Counted from the stretch's first letter, positions 1-7,159 are shown. The stretch: DNA of 18,569 nt from Lachnospiraceae bacterium (GCA_003488965.1 DNJW01000322.1:1-18569), one strand, 5' to 3'. Program-made: numbers and translations. Notes: generated by a model from the sequence alone, not told the origin.

Positions 1-124
1 TAACTGTCAAAAACAGGATTATACCATGTATGCAAAAATAATTCCATGAGTGTGCTTGTCTGTGGTATGGTAGTTTTGTGCTTTTCATTCCCGGAAAAAT
101 AAAGGGTTCGGGGTAAAGGAGATC

Positions 125-322
125 ATGGAAGAGTGCGGCAGGCTGGATAACGCATACCGTGAAACTTCCCCGGTTCCGGATGACTGCTTTTTTTCCTTCC
201 GAGGAGATGAGGTGCTTTTGCGGGAAGAGGAGGATACCCCTTGCCGTTTACAGCAGAGGATGCTCCGCAGGGAACAGCGTTACTTGTATAGGGCAGGAAT
301 AGCCGGACGGGTATATTTTTAA
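125..322 (+). CDS. Possible small Arg-rich protein, unknown function
   Basis: A 65-codon reading frame begins with ATG just after a good purine-rich ribosome site (AAAGGAG at about 115-121, only 3 nt from the ATG, which is rather close). The product is rich in Arg and Glu, has two Cys (residues 4 and 40) and no membrane segment or signal peptide. It matches no family I recognise. It stops 10 bp before the -35 box of the next gene. The opposite strand is also open over the same stretch, so the frame may be chance. I list it only because of the ribosome site. Confidence 0.25.
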   Translation: MEECGRLDNAYRETSPVPDDCFFSFRGDEVLLREEEDTPCRLQQRMLRREQRYLYRAGIAGRVYF

Positions 323-332
323 AGATATGGGC

Positions 333-361
333 TTGACATAAGTACAACACCATGTTATTCT
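333..361 (+). promoter_or_regulatory. Sigma-A type promoter of the blaI-blaR1-like operon
   Basis: A perfect -35 TTGACA (333-338) is followed after 17 bp by TATTCT (356-361), giving a predicted start near 368, about 36 nt before the repressor ATG. Operator-like dyads sit in the spacer and just downstream, so repressor binding would block polymerase directly. A TATAAT at 363-368 is too far (24 bp) from this -35 to be its partner. Confidence 0.75.
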
Positions 362-381
362 TTATAATATAACACGATGTT
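346..381 (+). promoter_or_regulatory. Two tandem operator dyads for the BlaI-type repressor
   Basis: The motif AACA-NNN-TGTT occurs twice, as AACACCATGTT at 346-356 and AACACGATGTT at 371-381. The centres are 25 bp apart. Each is a perfect 4-bp inverted half-site pair around 3 bp. BlaI/MecI/CopY repressors are known to bind short dyads of this kind (typically TACA...TGTA) as dimers over their own promoter. The first dyad fills the -35/-10 spacer and the second covers the transcription start, which suggests autoregulation. Confidence 0.7.
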
Positions 382-403
382 ATACTTTTTAGGAGGGTGC
401 CAT

Positions 404-787
404 ATGATACAACAGATATCGGATGCCGAACTTGAAATTATGAAGATTATTTGGGGGAACCCGGAGGAGGTGACGTTGTTTCCCTATATCATGGAAGAAC
501 TGACATTGAGAGGGAGGCCATGCCAGAAAAACACACTGATTGTACTTCTGTCACGACTGATTAATAAAGGATTTTTGAAAGCTAAGAAGATTGGACGGCA
601 CAACGAATATACTGTTTTGGTTTCAGAAACTGAATATCAGACAGAACAGACAAAAAATTTCATGGATAAGATTTATGAGGGCAGCGCAAAAGAGCTGGTG
701 TCCAATTTGATTTTTGGGGATTTGCTGGCAGATGAAGAATATGAGGAGCTGAGAAGTCTGCTGGAGAAAGGGCGGGAGAAAAAATGA
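404..787 (+). CDS. BlaI/MecI/CopY-family transcriptional repressor
   Basis: This 127-residue protein is a winged-helix repressor of the BlaI/MecI family. Family members bind operators as dimers and lose binding when a partner membrane peptidase signals. The N-terminal stretch ISDAELEIMKIIW is the family hallmark, followed by helices around the conserved NTLIVLLSRLINKGFL recognition region (about 45-60) and an acidic C-terminal dimerisation helix. I chose the ATG at 404 because AGGAGG at 391-396 is well spaced; an upstream in-frame ATG at 377 lies inside the operator and has no ribosome site. The stop overlaps the next start as ATGA (784-787), so the two are translationally coupled. It probably represses its own operon through the dyads at 346-381. 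The inducing signal is unknown. Confidence 0.93.
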   Translation: MIQQISDAELEIMKIIWGNPEEVTLFPYIMEELTLRGRPCQKNTLIVLLSRLINKGFLKAKKIGRHNEYTVLVSETEYQTEQTKNFMDKIYEGSAKELVSNLIFGDLLADEEYEELRSLLEKGREKK

Positions 788-2556
788 ATATGGTTTTGAA
801 GCTGCTCTTGTCTATGTCTTGTTCCGGCACTTTGCTTATTCTGGTACTGTTTTTAGGAAAACGATTTTTGAAAGATAAGCTTAGCAAACAGTGGCAGTAT
901 TATGTTTGGCTCATTGTTATTATGAGACTTTTACTCCCTTTTGGGGCGGAAATAAATCTGATGGGAAAGACTTATCAGGCTATTGACCAGGCGGTAACCC
1001 AGGAAACTCCCTTGCCGCAAATACCCCCGGCTGCAATTTGGTATAGCGAATCTGTTGCCGGTTTGGGGCAGGAAACCGCTTCGGCAGAGGCTTTGACCGC
1101 TGCACATCCTTTTTGGGACATGATATCTTTGCTGACAGACCATATCTGGCTGATTTGGCTGGCAGTGGCATTGGGAATGCTGATACGGAAAGTAACGATT
1201 TATCAAAGCTTTGTGCAATATATAAATTCGGGATGGATTCCGGTTTCTGATATGGATATTTTAGACCGGCTTTCCGTTACCGCAGAGCAGATGGGGATTA
1301 AAAGACCAGTGGAACTATGTACCAATCCGCAGGTTTCTTCGCCGCTGTTAAAGGGATTTGTTCATCCATGTATTGTACTGCCAAGTGTGGATATATCCGA
1401 AAAGGACTTTCGGTATATCATAGTACATGAACTGATTCACTATAAACGGAGAGATATGTTTTATAAATGGCTGGTACAGGTAACGGTCTGTCTGCACTGG
1501 TTCAATCCGTTTGTGCATCTTATGAGCCAGGAAATAACCAAATTATGTGAGTTTTCATGTGATGAGGCTGTTCTTGCAAAAGTGGGATATACAAACGCAG
1601 AAGATTATGGGAAAACATTGCTTGATGCGATGGCAGCAGTTGGGAAATATAAAGAGTCTTCTGGGGCTGTGACTTTAAGCGAGAACAAAAAAATATTGAA
1701 AGGGAGGTTAAAGGCAATTATGAGTTTTAAGAGAAAATCTAAGGCAATCCATATTTTGACAGGTACGCTGACACTGTGCATGATTTTTGGTGCGTTTATT
1801 TTAGGCGTTTATCCTGGTGAAGCATCAAGCCGGATGCAGGAAAACCCTTCGGTATCGAACCGGAACAAAGAAGATATGCTTTCTGCGCAGGGCACAACAG
1901 ATGCATATACTGCAGTATTTTCTTCACAGGTGGAGCAATATTATGAGGCCGATAGCCTGCCTTTGTTTCAAATTGCATTTTCCGGGCTTGATGAGAAGGA
2001 ACAGCTTGCATGGCTGGAAAAACTCTACGCCGATGACGGTGTTGCTTTCTTTTCCGTTGCAGTAAAAGCGTTGGATGGGAACGATTCGCTGCTTGCCGGC
2101 TTTGCAGAAAAAGCATATGGGGATGGTAAGATTGCGTTTTTCTCTATTTTGACAGACTGCATGGGCGAAGCGGAATTGGAAGCTTGGCTGGACAAGGCAT
2201 TGGAGGATGGCCATCGGAGTTTCCAGTCAATATTGTTTGACAAACTGGAGACGGATGCTGAATGGGATGTCCAGGAAGAAAAATGGGAAGAGCAGCAAAG
2301 GTTAGAATACCAGGCTGTGGGAGTTACATGCAATGGAAAGAATTATTATTATCAGGGACAGTTGGTCAACATTTTTCTGGATATCCGGTCCAATCAATCT
2401 TTTTATACTTTGGATATGAACCCGGATGGAACAGTGAATATTAAGATTATCCGTGGAGAGGATGGGAAGATTACGGGCGTTTTCTATATGGACGAGGCGG
2501 AAGTGGCTGATTTGTTAGGTGATATGAATGATTCGGATGATTCGGATGATTTCTGA
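784..2556 (+). CDS. BlaR1-type M56 membrane metallopeptidase with helical-repeat sensor
   Basis: A 590-residue M56-family sensor/peptidase, the partner of the upstream repressor. Membrane helices are visible at about 5-25, 36-54, 112-135 and 323-343. The zinc motif is H215-E-L-I-H219 in the cytoplasmic domain, followed by the family's downstream motif FSCDEAVL. In BlaR1/MecR1 the domain beyond the last membrane helix is a penicillin-binding sensor. Here it carries no SxxK/SxN/KTG pattern. Instead residues about 392-505 form four repeats of about 28 residues with the pattern FFSIL...L...L..WLxKAxxDG, then a small mixed domain and an acidic tail NDSDDSDDF encoded by a 9-bp tandem repeat (2530-2547). 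The family assignment is sure. The ligand is not known and a beta-lactam role is unlikely. Confidence 0.9.
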   Translation: MNMVLKLLLSMSCSGTLLILVLFLGKRFLKDKLSKQWQYYVWLIVIMRLLLPFGAEINLMGKTYQAIDQAVTQETPLPQIPPAAIWYSESVAGLGQETASAEALTAAHPFWDMISLLTDHIWLIWLAVALGMLIRKVTIYQSFVQYINSGWIPVSDMDILDRLSVTAEQMGIKRPVELCTNPQVSSPLLKGFVHPCIVLPSVDISEKDFRYIIVHELIHYKRRDMFYKWLVQVTVCLHWFNPFVHLMSQEITKLCEFSCDEAVLAKVGYTNAEDYGKTLLDAMAAVGKYKESSGAVTLSENKKILKGRLKAIMSFKRKSKAIHILTGTLTLCMIFGAFILGVYPGEASSRMQENPSVSNRNKEDMLSAQGTTDAYTAVFSSQVEQYYEADSLPLFQIAFSGLDEKEQLAWLEKLYADDGVAFFSVAVKALDGNDSLLAGFAEKAYGDGKIAFFSILTDCMGEAELEAWLDKALEDGHRSFQSILFDKLETDAEWDVQEEKWEEQQRLEYQAVGVTCNGKNYYYQGQLVNIFLDIRSNQSFYTLDMNPDGTVNIKIIRGEDGKITGVFYMDEAEVADLLGDMNDSDDSDDF

Positions 2557-2648
2557 GTCGCTTTTCGCTTCTGCCGGAATAATATCGTATAAAGAGCGTT
2601 GTTTTTGGCGGATATTCCCGGTTCCGTGTGGATATTATGCAGCTGTCC

Positions 2649-3836
2649 TTAGCCATGAATCTCATCAGGTTCCGTCATTTCCTGAAGGGTTATTTGCGTC
2701 TGGACATGGCAGTCTGTCTGTATCAGTTTCAGGCTGTCTGATTCCGAAAGAAGATAGCCCAAGATGTGGAAATCGTAAAGTCCTTCTTCATATAAAAGAT
2801 AAGTGATGTTTCCGTATTCCGTTTCATCCACCCATAGATACATTGGGATTCCCTGGATGTCATCTTCATTGATGATGTCATAAACCCGCTGGGTCAGGGC
2901 ATCGTCTTTTGCATCAAAAGATAAGTGGTCAACAGTATAATAGTTGGAGGTCATCCAAAGGGATACGTTGTATTCCTCCGTCTTTCCGTCATTGTCAATA
3001 TCGCAGATTCGCCGGTAACCGGCGTCTTTTTCTTCCCTTTCCGCTGTCCCATGGGGAACTTGGGAGCCGGATAAGTGATGGGCTGCAAATGTCTCCAAGG
3101 TGTTTTTTAGACCTTGGTATTTGCTGCCTTTCGCATAAGTGGTCTGGATATCGCGGGCATCCGTCCCCTCTTTGGCAGTAATAGCAAGCCATACGCCGCC
3201 CTGGTATCTGCCGTTTTCATAGCACTCCAGAGAAATACCGTTGATTTCCTTTTTCGTAAATTCATAGGTAGTTTTTGCCAGATAGTTTTTCCCTTTCCAT
3301 TGGATAAAAGAAAATTCTTTTTGTAATTCGGTATGGCAGTCCGTCAGCTTATAGCTGCCGTCCTCCCTGCCGGTAAAAAGAGAGTAGTATACAATGTGAA
3401 GGGTGCCGCCCAGATATTCACAGAGGAATATGTCGTTGATTCCGTCATTGTCTGCATCCGTTTCCAGCCATATGCCGCGTCCCTGATAGGTGGAGGCAAT
3501 TTCATGCAAAGCATTTTTCATGTCCACATTGTTATCTGCCAGTTCTTTTACTTCTTCCAGGCTCATTTCCCGGTCCGATACAAGGGGAGACATAATGTCA
3601 CGTATGTCGGTTTTGTCCTGCTGCAGATATTGGGAAAGATAGGAGGTTAACTCTTCCGGTATCAGCGCGGGCATCTGTTGGATTTCATAGGGGGTAATCA
3701 GGCTTCCTGCATACGGTATGCCGCAGCCTGCCAGCACAAGCCCGATCAGCCCTGCAGCCAGCAGGCTGATAATTTTTCTGTTTTTTTCTCTTGTTTTTTT
3801 GTATAATCTTGCTGTTTTCATTGGTTTAGAAACCAT
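2649..3836 (-). CDS. Secreted lipoprotein with DxDxDG loops, unknown function
   Basis: A 395-residue protein with a basic N-terminus, a hydrophobic stretch (about 22-37) and a lipobox L35-A-G-C38, so it should be lipid-anchored outside the membrane. Two D-x-D-x-D-G loops, D127-A-D-N-D-G and D279-I-D-N-D-G, are followed by short beta strands, the pattern of calcium-binding FG-GAP/VCBS-like repeats. No catalytic motif is recognisable. The start is uncertain: the first ATG has AGAAGGG only a few bases upstream, and Met6 is an alternative. It is convergent with the M56 gene, ending 92 bp from it. No clear terminator lies between them. The AT-rich region upstream carries 11-bp repeats that may regulate it. 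Confidence 0.8.
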   Translation of the reverse strand: MVSKPMKTARLYKKTREKNRKIISLLAAGLIGLVLAGCGIPYAGSLITPYEIQQMPALIPEELTSYLSQYLQQDKTDIRDIMSPLVSDREMSLEEVKELADNNVDMKNALHEIASTYQGRGIWLETDADNDGINDIFLCEYLGGTLHIVYYSLFTGREDGSYKLTDCHTELQKEFSFIQWKGKNYLAKTTYEFTKKEINGISLECYENGRYQGGVWLAITAKEGTDARDIQTTYAKGSKYQGLKNTLETFAAHHLSGSQVPHGTAEREEKDAGYRRICDIDNDGKTEEYNVSLWMTSNYYTVDHLSFDAKDDALTQRVYDIINEDDIQGIPMYLWVDETEYGNITYLLYEEGLYDFHILGYLLSESDSLKLIQTDCHVQTQITLQEMTEPDEIHG

Positions 3837-4010
3837 ACCCTTCTATAAAGTATAGGAATTTCTTATTAATTAAAGAATACCTCATGATACCATCATTCTT
3901 GTATCATTTCTGCATCATTTTTGCATCATTATATAAAAAAATTAAAAGAAGTAATAAAAACGAATCTGTATTGGGTAGACTAATGATATTACATTTGAGG
4001 AGGTAACCTT
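3837..4010. promoter_or_regulatory. Divergent intergenic region with four 11-bp tandem repeats (3891-3934)
   Basis: This AT-rich region separates the lipoprotein (leftward) from the recombinase (rightward). Four consecutive 11-bp units occupy 3891-3934: CATCATTCTTG, TATCATTTCTG, CATCATTTTTG, CATCATTATAT. Direct repeats at one-helical-turn spacing are typical binding sites of OmpR/PhoB-type response regulators and similar activators; that use is inference. On the minus strand TATACT (3849-3854) with AAAGAA complement as a weak -35 (3872-3877) could be a promoter for the lipoprotein, but it would leave a very short leader. A strong ribosome site GAGGAGGT (3997-4004) precedes the recombinase ATG. 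Confidence 0.5.
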
Positions 4011-4862
4011 ATGCAGGAAGAAGATAATATTCTGACATCGGAATTAATCGAAAAATATATTTTTTATCTATGGGAACAGGAACGGGCTGAAAATACGGTG
4101 AAAAAATACAGCCATGACATAAAGGCTTTTTACCGGTGGCTGGACGGCAGACCGGTAACAAAACCGGTACTGATGGAATGGAAGGAATATCTGGTCTCGT
4201 CCTATGCCCCCGCATCTGTGAATTCGATGCTGGCTGCCGTAAACGGTTTTTTACAGTTTACGGATTGGAAGGGGCTGTCTGTCAAACCGCTGAGAATACA
4301 AAAATCCCTATTCTGTGATGAAAGTAAAGAATTAAGTGAAAAGGAATATATCCGTCTGGTAGAGGCGGCAAGGCAAGAGGGAAATGAAAGGCTGCTGCTT
4401 ATTCTGCAGACAATCTGTGCCACCGGTATTAGAGTGTCGGAGCTGAAATTTATAACGGCGGAGGCCGTTCAGACCGGCAAAACCAAAATCAGCAATAAGG
4501 GAAAGCAGCGTACCGTTTTTTTGCCCGGCAAACTGTGCAGTCTGTTAAAAAGATATTTGCAAAAGGAAAGACGTACCAAAGGAGCAGTGTTTGTGACACG
4601 GACAGGAAAGCCGGTAGACCGTTCCAATATTTGGAGGGATATGAAGAAGCTGTGCAAAGGGGCGGAAATTGAGCCGTCTAAGGTATTTCCCCACAATTTA
4701 AGGCATCTGTTCGCACGGACATACTATGCCTTTGAAAAAGACATTGCAAGACTGGCCGATATCTTGGGGCATTCCAGTATTAATACTACAAGAATTTATA
4801 CGATGGAAAGCGGTAAAATCCACGCCAGACAGATTGACCGGCTGGGGCTGGTAATCACATAA
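4011..4862 (+). CDS. Tyrosine recombinase (XerC/D-like), probable DNA invertase of the adjacent inverton
   Basis: This 283-residue tyrosine recombinase has the full catalytic set: R141 in ATGIRVSEL, K163 or K165 in the beta-hairpin NKGKQR, H228-x-x-R231 in HNLRHLFAR, H254 in LGHSS and the nucleophile Y263 in TRIYT. Residues about 8-90 form the SAM-like core-binding domain. The length is that of compact Xer-type or inverton-associated recombinases and it lacks the arm-binding domain of phage integrases. The start is set by GAGGAGGT six bases upstream. The stop codon lies inside the left 21-bp inverted repeat (4858-4878), so inversion leaves the protein unchanged. I infer that it catalyses inversion of the 508-bp segment next to it. 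The family call is firm; the substrate is inference from position. Confidence 0.93.
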   Translation: MQEEDNILTSELIEKYIFYLWEQERAENTVKKYSHDIKAFYRWLDGRPVTKPVLMEWKEYLVSSYAPASVNSMLAAVNGFLQFTDWKGLSVKPLRIQKSLFCDESKELSEKEYIRLVEAARQEGNERLLLILQTICATGIRVSELKFITAEAVQTGKTKISNKGKQRTVFLPGKLCSLLKRYLQKERRTKGAVFVTRTGKPVDRSNIWRDMKKLCKGAEIEPSKVFPHNLRHLFARTYYAFEKDIARLADILGHSSINTTRIYTMESGKIHARQIDRLGLVIT

Positions 4863-4878
4863 TTCCCCTTATGTTGTA
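4858..4878 (+). repeat. Left 21-bp inverted repeat of the inverton
   Basis: Perfect reverse complement of 5387-5407. It consists of CATAA, the 6-bp asymmetric core TTCCCC, TTATG and then TTGTA. The CATAA/TTATG pair is itself an inverted repeat around the core, which is the usual build of a tyrosine-recombinase crossover site. It overlaps the recombinase stop codon at 4860-4862. Confidence 0.9.
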
Positions 4879-4907
4879 TTTTGCCGCGCGGCCATATACA
4901 TAGATTC

Positions 4908-4936
4908 ATTATATATGATTGTTTTGGATAATACAA
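4908..4936 (-). promoter_or_regulatory. Leftward promoter inside the inverton
   Basis: On the minus strand, TTGTAT (4931-4936) and a perfect -10 TATAAT (4908-4913) are separated by exactly 17 bp. The predicted start near 4901 reads out through the left inverted repeat, antisense to the end of the recombinase. Inversion would turn it towards the Sel1-repeat gene. Confidence 0.6.
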
Positions 4937-4944
4937 ACCTTTTT

Positions 4945-4975
4945 TTGACAGAATAGTATTTTCTTTTTGCATAAT
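4945..4975 (+). promoter_or_regulatory. Rightward promoter inside the inverton
   Basis: A perfect -35 TTGACA (4945-4950) and CATAAT (4970-4975) are separated by 19 bp, slightly long. The -35 box is 8 bp from that of the leftward promoter, so the two are back to back. In this orientation its transcript would have to pass through the whole palindrome at 5110-5360 before reaching the Sel1-repeat gene. Confidence 0.5.
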
Positions 4976-5109
4976 GTCCATCTGCATTGGAGACAAGCCA
5001 GATAAGCGGAACATAATATTTGTGTTGCGTTTATTTATTGCACCCAAAAACAGACAAGGTTATTCTTTGTACCTGGTTATGAAAGCTTTCTGCAAAGAAA
5101 GACAAGCTG

Positions 5110-5360
5110 CCTAATAGGATTCAGGTGCCAAAAGGTCTGTCCGGCAATACCGTCTGGCAGATTGCACAAAAAATTTGTGCGCGTTCCATTGTACGAAACA
5201 TTCCGATGAACCTCATAATACGAAAATCGTGTTCAGCAGAGGCCTCCACGATTTTTGAGTTTCATCCCCATCGTACAAAAGTCACTTGCCCAATATTATT
5301 TTGTGCAATCTGCCAGACGGTATTGCCGGACAGACCTTTTGGCACCCGCATCCTATTAGG
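5110..5360. repeat. 251-bp long palindrome with 62-bp arms
   Basis: The left arm 5110-5171 and right arm 5299-5360 are reverse complements over 62 bp with two mismatches (near 5121 and 5123). Symmetry continues inwards imperfectly: shared TTGTACGA and GATGAA words, then an apical pair CGAAAATCGTG (5221-5231) and CACGATTTTTG (5247-5257) around GAGGCCTC. The arms begin and end with CCTAATAGG/CCTATTAGG. A transcript across it would form a very long hairpin; no U-tract follows, so it is not an ordinary terminator. It may be an insulator, a double-stranded RNA source, a nested recombination target or a folded MITE-like insertion. No target duplication is visible at its edges. Confidence 0.85.
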
Positions 5361-5386
5361 AAGAGTGGATATCCCGGTCTGCTGTT

Positions 5387-5407
5387 TACAACATAAGGGG
5401 AATTATG
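5387..5407 (-). repeat. Right 21-bp inverted repeat of the inverton
   Basis: Perfect reverse complement of 4858-4878, with the same dyad and 6-bp core (here GGGGAA on the plus strand). It ends 19 bp before the ATG of the Sel1-repeat gene, leaving just room for the ribosome site AAGGAAG. Confidence 0.9.
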
Positions 5408-5426
5408 ATGTAAAGGAAGTGGGGAT

Positions 5427-6230
5427 ATGGGATATTTTCATAAGTTATTTGGAAATGGAACTAAAACAGAAAAGAAGGAAATAAGCTCACAAGATATAGT
5501 AGAGGTAATGATTGCAAATGCGCAGATGTGTCTGGAAGAAGGGAAGGCGGAAACGGCGTTTTCCATTTATCGGAACATCGTCCAGCTGGAACCGAATACC
5601 ACTGCACAGTATAACCTGGGCAGTCTTTATGCCCAAGGGCTTGGTACGGAACAGGATTTTTTGGAGGGTGCATACTGGTTTCATCAGGCATTTGAGAACG
5701 GGGATAAAGAAGCTAAGAAATTTCGTACAAAGTGTACGATGGATTATATGCATCAAGGGTTGGAAGATAAGAGGCCGGGGGATATTTTTATGAAGATGCT
5801 CCGGTATGCAGTATGTTTATATCCGAGAGAAGACAGTATTAAGATTGCCAACTGTGAAATTTTTGCTCTTGCCCAATATCATATGGAGCGGGAAGAATAT
5901 GCCGTGGCTGCCGTTCTGTTCCGTGAGGCGGCTGAGTTTGGAAATGACGGAGAGTCACAGAACCGCTTAGGGATTCTTTATAATATAGGGATGGGGGTTG
6001 AAAAAAATGATTTGGTATCGCTGTACTGGTTTGACCGGGCGGTTGAGAATAAGGTTGAAGCGGCTGCGGTTGACAGGGAGGGAATGATGAATGCATACAA
6101 AACCAATTTCAGCCGGAAGGATTTCTATGACCAGATGAAAACCTTGGCTTCCTGCTGTGCAGTGGGAGAAATGGGGATTCCGAAGGATGCAAAAAAGGCG
6201 GCGTACTGGGGGAGCCAGGCGGAACTGTAG
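5427..6230 (+). CDS. Sel1-like/TPR repeat protein, probably phase-variable
   Basis: A 267-residue protein with no signal peptide or membrane segment. Sel1-like repeats are visible at about 59-95 (QYNLGSLYAQGLGTEQDF then AYWFHQAFENGDKEA) and about 177-213 (NRLGILYNIGMGVEKND then LYWFDRAVENKVEAA), with a last partial unit at about 245-267. TPR-like helices fill the rest. Sel1 repeats form helical solenoids for protein-protein contacts, so it is likely a cytoplasmic scaffold. The start follows AAGGAAG. It is the first gene right of the invertible segment and the most likely one to be switched. The next gene follows after 32 bp and probably shares its transcript. Binding partner unknown. Confidence 0.85.
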   Translation: MGYFHKLFGNGTKTEKKEISSQDIVEVMIANAQMCLEEGKAETAFSIYRNIVQLEPNTTAQYNLGSLYAQGLGTEQDFLEGAYWFHQAFENGDKEAKKFRTKCTMDYMHQGLEDKRPGDIFMKMLRYAVCLYPREDSIKIANCEIFALAQYHMEREEYAVAAVLFREAAEFGNDGESQNRLGILYNIGMGVEKNDLVSLYWFDRAVENKVEAAAVDREGMMNAYKTNFSRKDFYDQMKTLASCCAVGEMGIPKDAKKAAYWGSQAEL

Positions 6231-6262
6231 GCAAGCGGACAGACAAAAGAGGACAGAATAAA

Positions 6263-7159
6263 ATGTATAAAATAATCGTTGCACCAATTCTTGGGGGAAT
6301 TATTGGTTATATTACCAATGACCTTGCTATTAAAATGCTATTTCATCCTAGAAACTCCATTTATATAGGAAAATTTCATATTCCGTTTACGCCGGGACTG
6401 ATTCCCCAGCAGAAATACAGGATTGCAAAGTCCATTGGCAGGCTTGGCAGCCGTCTTTTGGATGAGGAAACTCTAAGGGATGCACTTTTTTCCCAAGAGA
6501 CAGTCCAAAGGCTTAGAGAAAAGATGCAGGAATTTTGGGATTCTCTTAAAGAGGAAAACCGGACGGTGAGAGAGATACTGGAACTGAACTGGGAGGAGGA
6601 AAAGCTCAACGGGCAGCTGGAATGTGTCCGGAAACAAGTGGCGGATGCGGTAAGCGCCAAAGTAATTCAGGCAAATCTGGGACAGACCATGGTAGAAGCA
6701 GTATGGAATGCGGTAACGGAAAGAACGAGAGCCAATCTGCTGTTTTCCTCATTTTCTTCCGACAGACATGTGAAAGAGTTATTTATCAATGTGTTTGAAA
6801 GCAAGATAAATGAAATCATAGCGGAAAAGGCGCCTGATATGATTGAACATGAATTTGACAAGCTTCAAACGGAATTGCTGGATACAAGGATTTGTGAGCT
6901 TTATTTAAAATATGAGGATAAAACAGAGGCGGTTACCGGATATGTGCTGCAGTTTTACCAGACACTTTTGGATAAGAATATCGAAAAGCTTTTGAGTGTG
7001 GTTGATGTGGAGCAAATCGTAACGGATAAAATAAACTCGTTTGACGCCGCGGAACTGGAAAATATGATTTTCGGGATTATGAAACGGGAACTGAAAGCCA
7101 TTGTTTATCTGGGCGCTGTTCTTGGATTTTGCATGGGGTTTATTAATTTGCTGTTCTGA
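6263..7159 (+). CDS. DUF445 family membrane protein (YheB-like)
   Basis: A 298-residue member of the DUF445 family. The N-terminus MYKIIVAPILGGIIGYITND is a membrane helix and is followed by the family signature LAIKMLFHP...HIPFTPGLIPQQKYRIAKSIGRLG. The middle is a long helical soluble region, and the last 22 residues form a second membrane helix that ends the protein. Bacillus YheB is longer (about 375 residues); the reduced middle here is common in clostridial members as far as I know. The biochemical role of the family is not established. It lies 32 bp after the Sel1-repeat gene and is probably co-transcribed, so it may be under the same invertible promoter. No terminator with a U-tract follows. 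Confidence 0.88.
   Translation: MYKIIVAPILGGIIGYITNDLAIKMLFHPRNSIYIGKFHIPFTPGLIPQQKYRIAKSIGRLGSRLLDEETLRDALFSQETVQRLREKMQEFWDSLKEENRTVREILELNWEEEKLNGQLECVRKQVADAVSAKVIQANLGQTMVEAVWNAVTERTRANLLFSSFSSDRHVKELFINVFESKINEIIAEKAPDMIEHEFDKLQTELLDTRICELYLKYEDKTEAVTGYVLQFYQTLLDKNIEKLLSVVDVEQIVTDKINSFDAAELENMIFGIMKRELKAIVYLGAVLGFCMGFINLLF

Larger units (their letters stand above)
1..403. other. Leader region upstream of the blaI-type gene
   Basis: No confident gene lies in this stretch. The first 120 bases are AT-rich and show no clear promoter, RNA gene or repeat. A weak small ORF occupies 125-322, and the promoter/operator region of the following repressor gene occupies 333-381; both are listed separately. 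The extreme left end could be the 3' flank of a gene outside the window, but no coding frame can be followed into it. Confidence 0.5.
4858..5407. mobile_element. Putative phase-variable invertible promoter element (inverton)
   Basis: A 508-bp segment (4879-5386) lies between perfect 21-bp inverted repeats, directly after a tyrosine recombinase and 19 bp before the ATG of the Sel1-repeat gene. Inside are a pair of back-to-back promoters near the left end and a 251-bp palindrome towards the right end; no convincing gene is present. In the orientation shown, the TATAAT promoter points left into the 3' end of the recombinase. After inversion it would map to about 5329-5357 and would read straight into the Sel1 gene with a leader of about 63 nt. 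This is the standard arrangement of a switchable promoter. That it actually inverts has not been shown. Confidence 0.8.

Noticed and set aside
784..2556. Beta-lactam resistance sensor (true BlaR1)
   Set aside because: The extracellular region lacks SxxK, SxN and KTG motifs and no beta-lactamase or PBP gene is adjacent.
2530..2556. 9-bp tandem repeat GATTCGGAT as a slippage (contingency) locus
   Set aside because: Only two perfect copies are present and a change would only lengthen the acidic tail of the M56 protein; too little for a phase-variation claim.
2574..2621. Hairpin between the convergent M56 and lipoprotein genes (CCGG...AATATC with GATATT...CCGG)
   Set aside because: The stem is interrupted, the loop is long and there is no U-tract on either side, so a terminator call is not supported.
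4011..4862. Phage or genomic-island integrase
   Set aside because: No tRNA gene, att direct repeats, excisionase or phage genes are present; the adjacent perfect inverted repeats fit an invertase better.
5110..5360. Rho-independent terminator
   Set aside because: The hairpin is far too long and no U-tract follows on either strand; it was listed as a palindrome instead.
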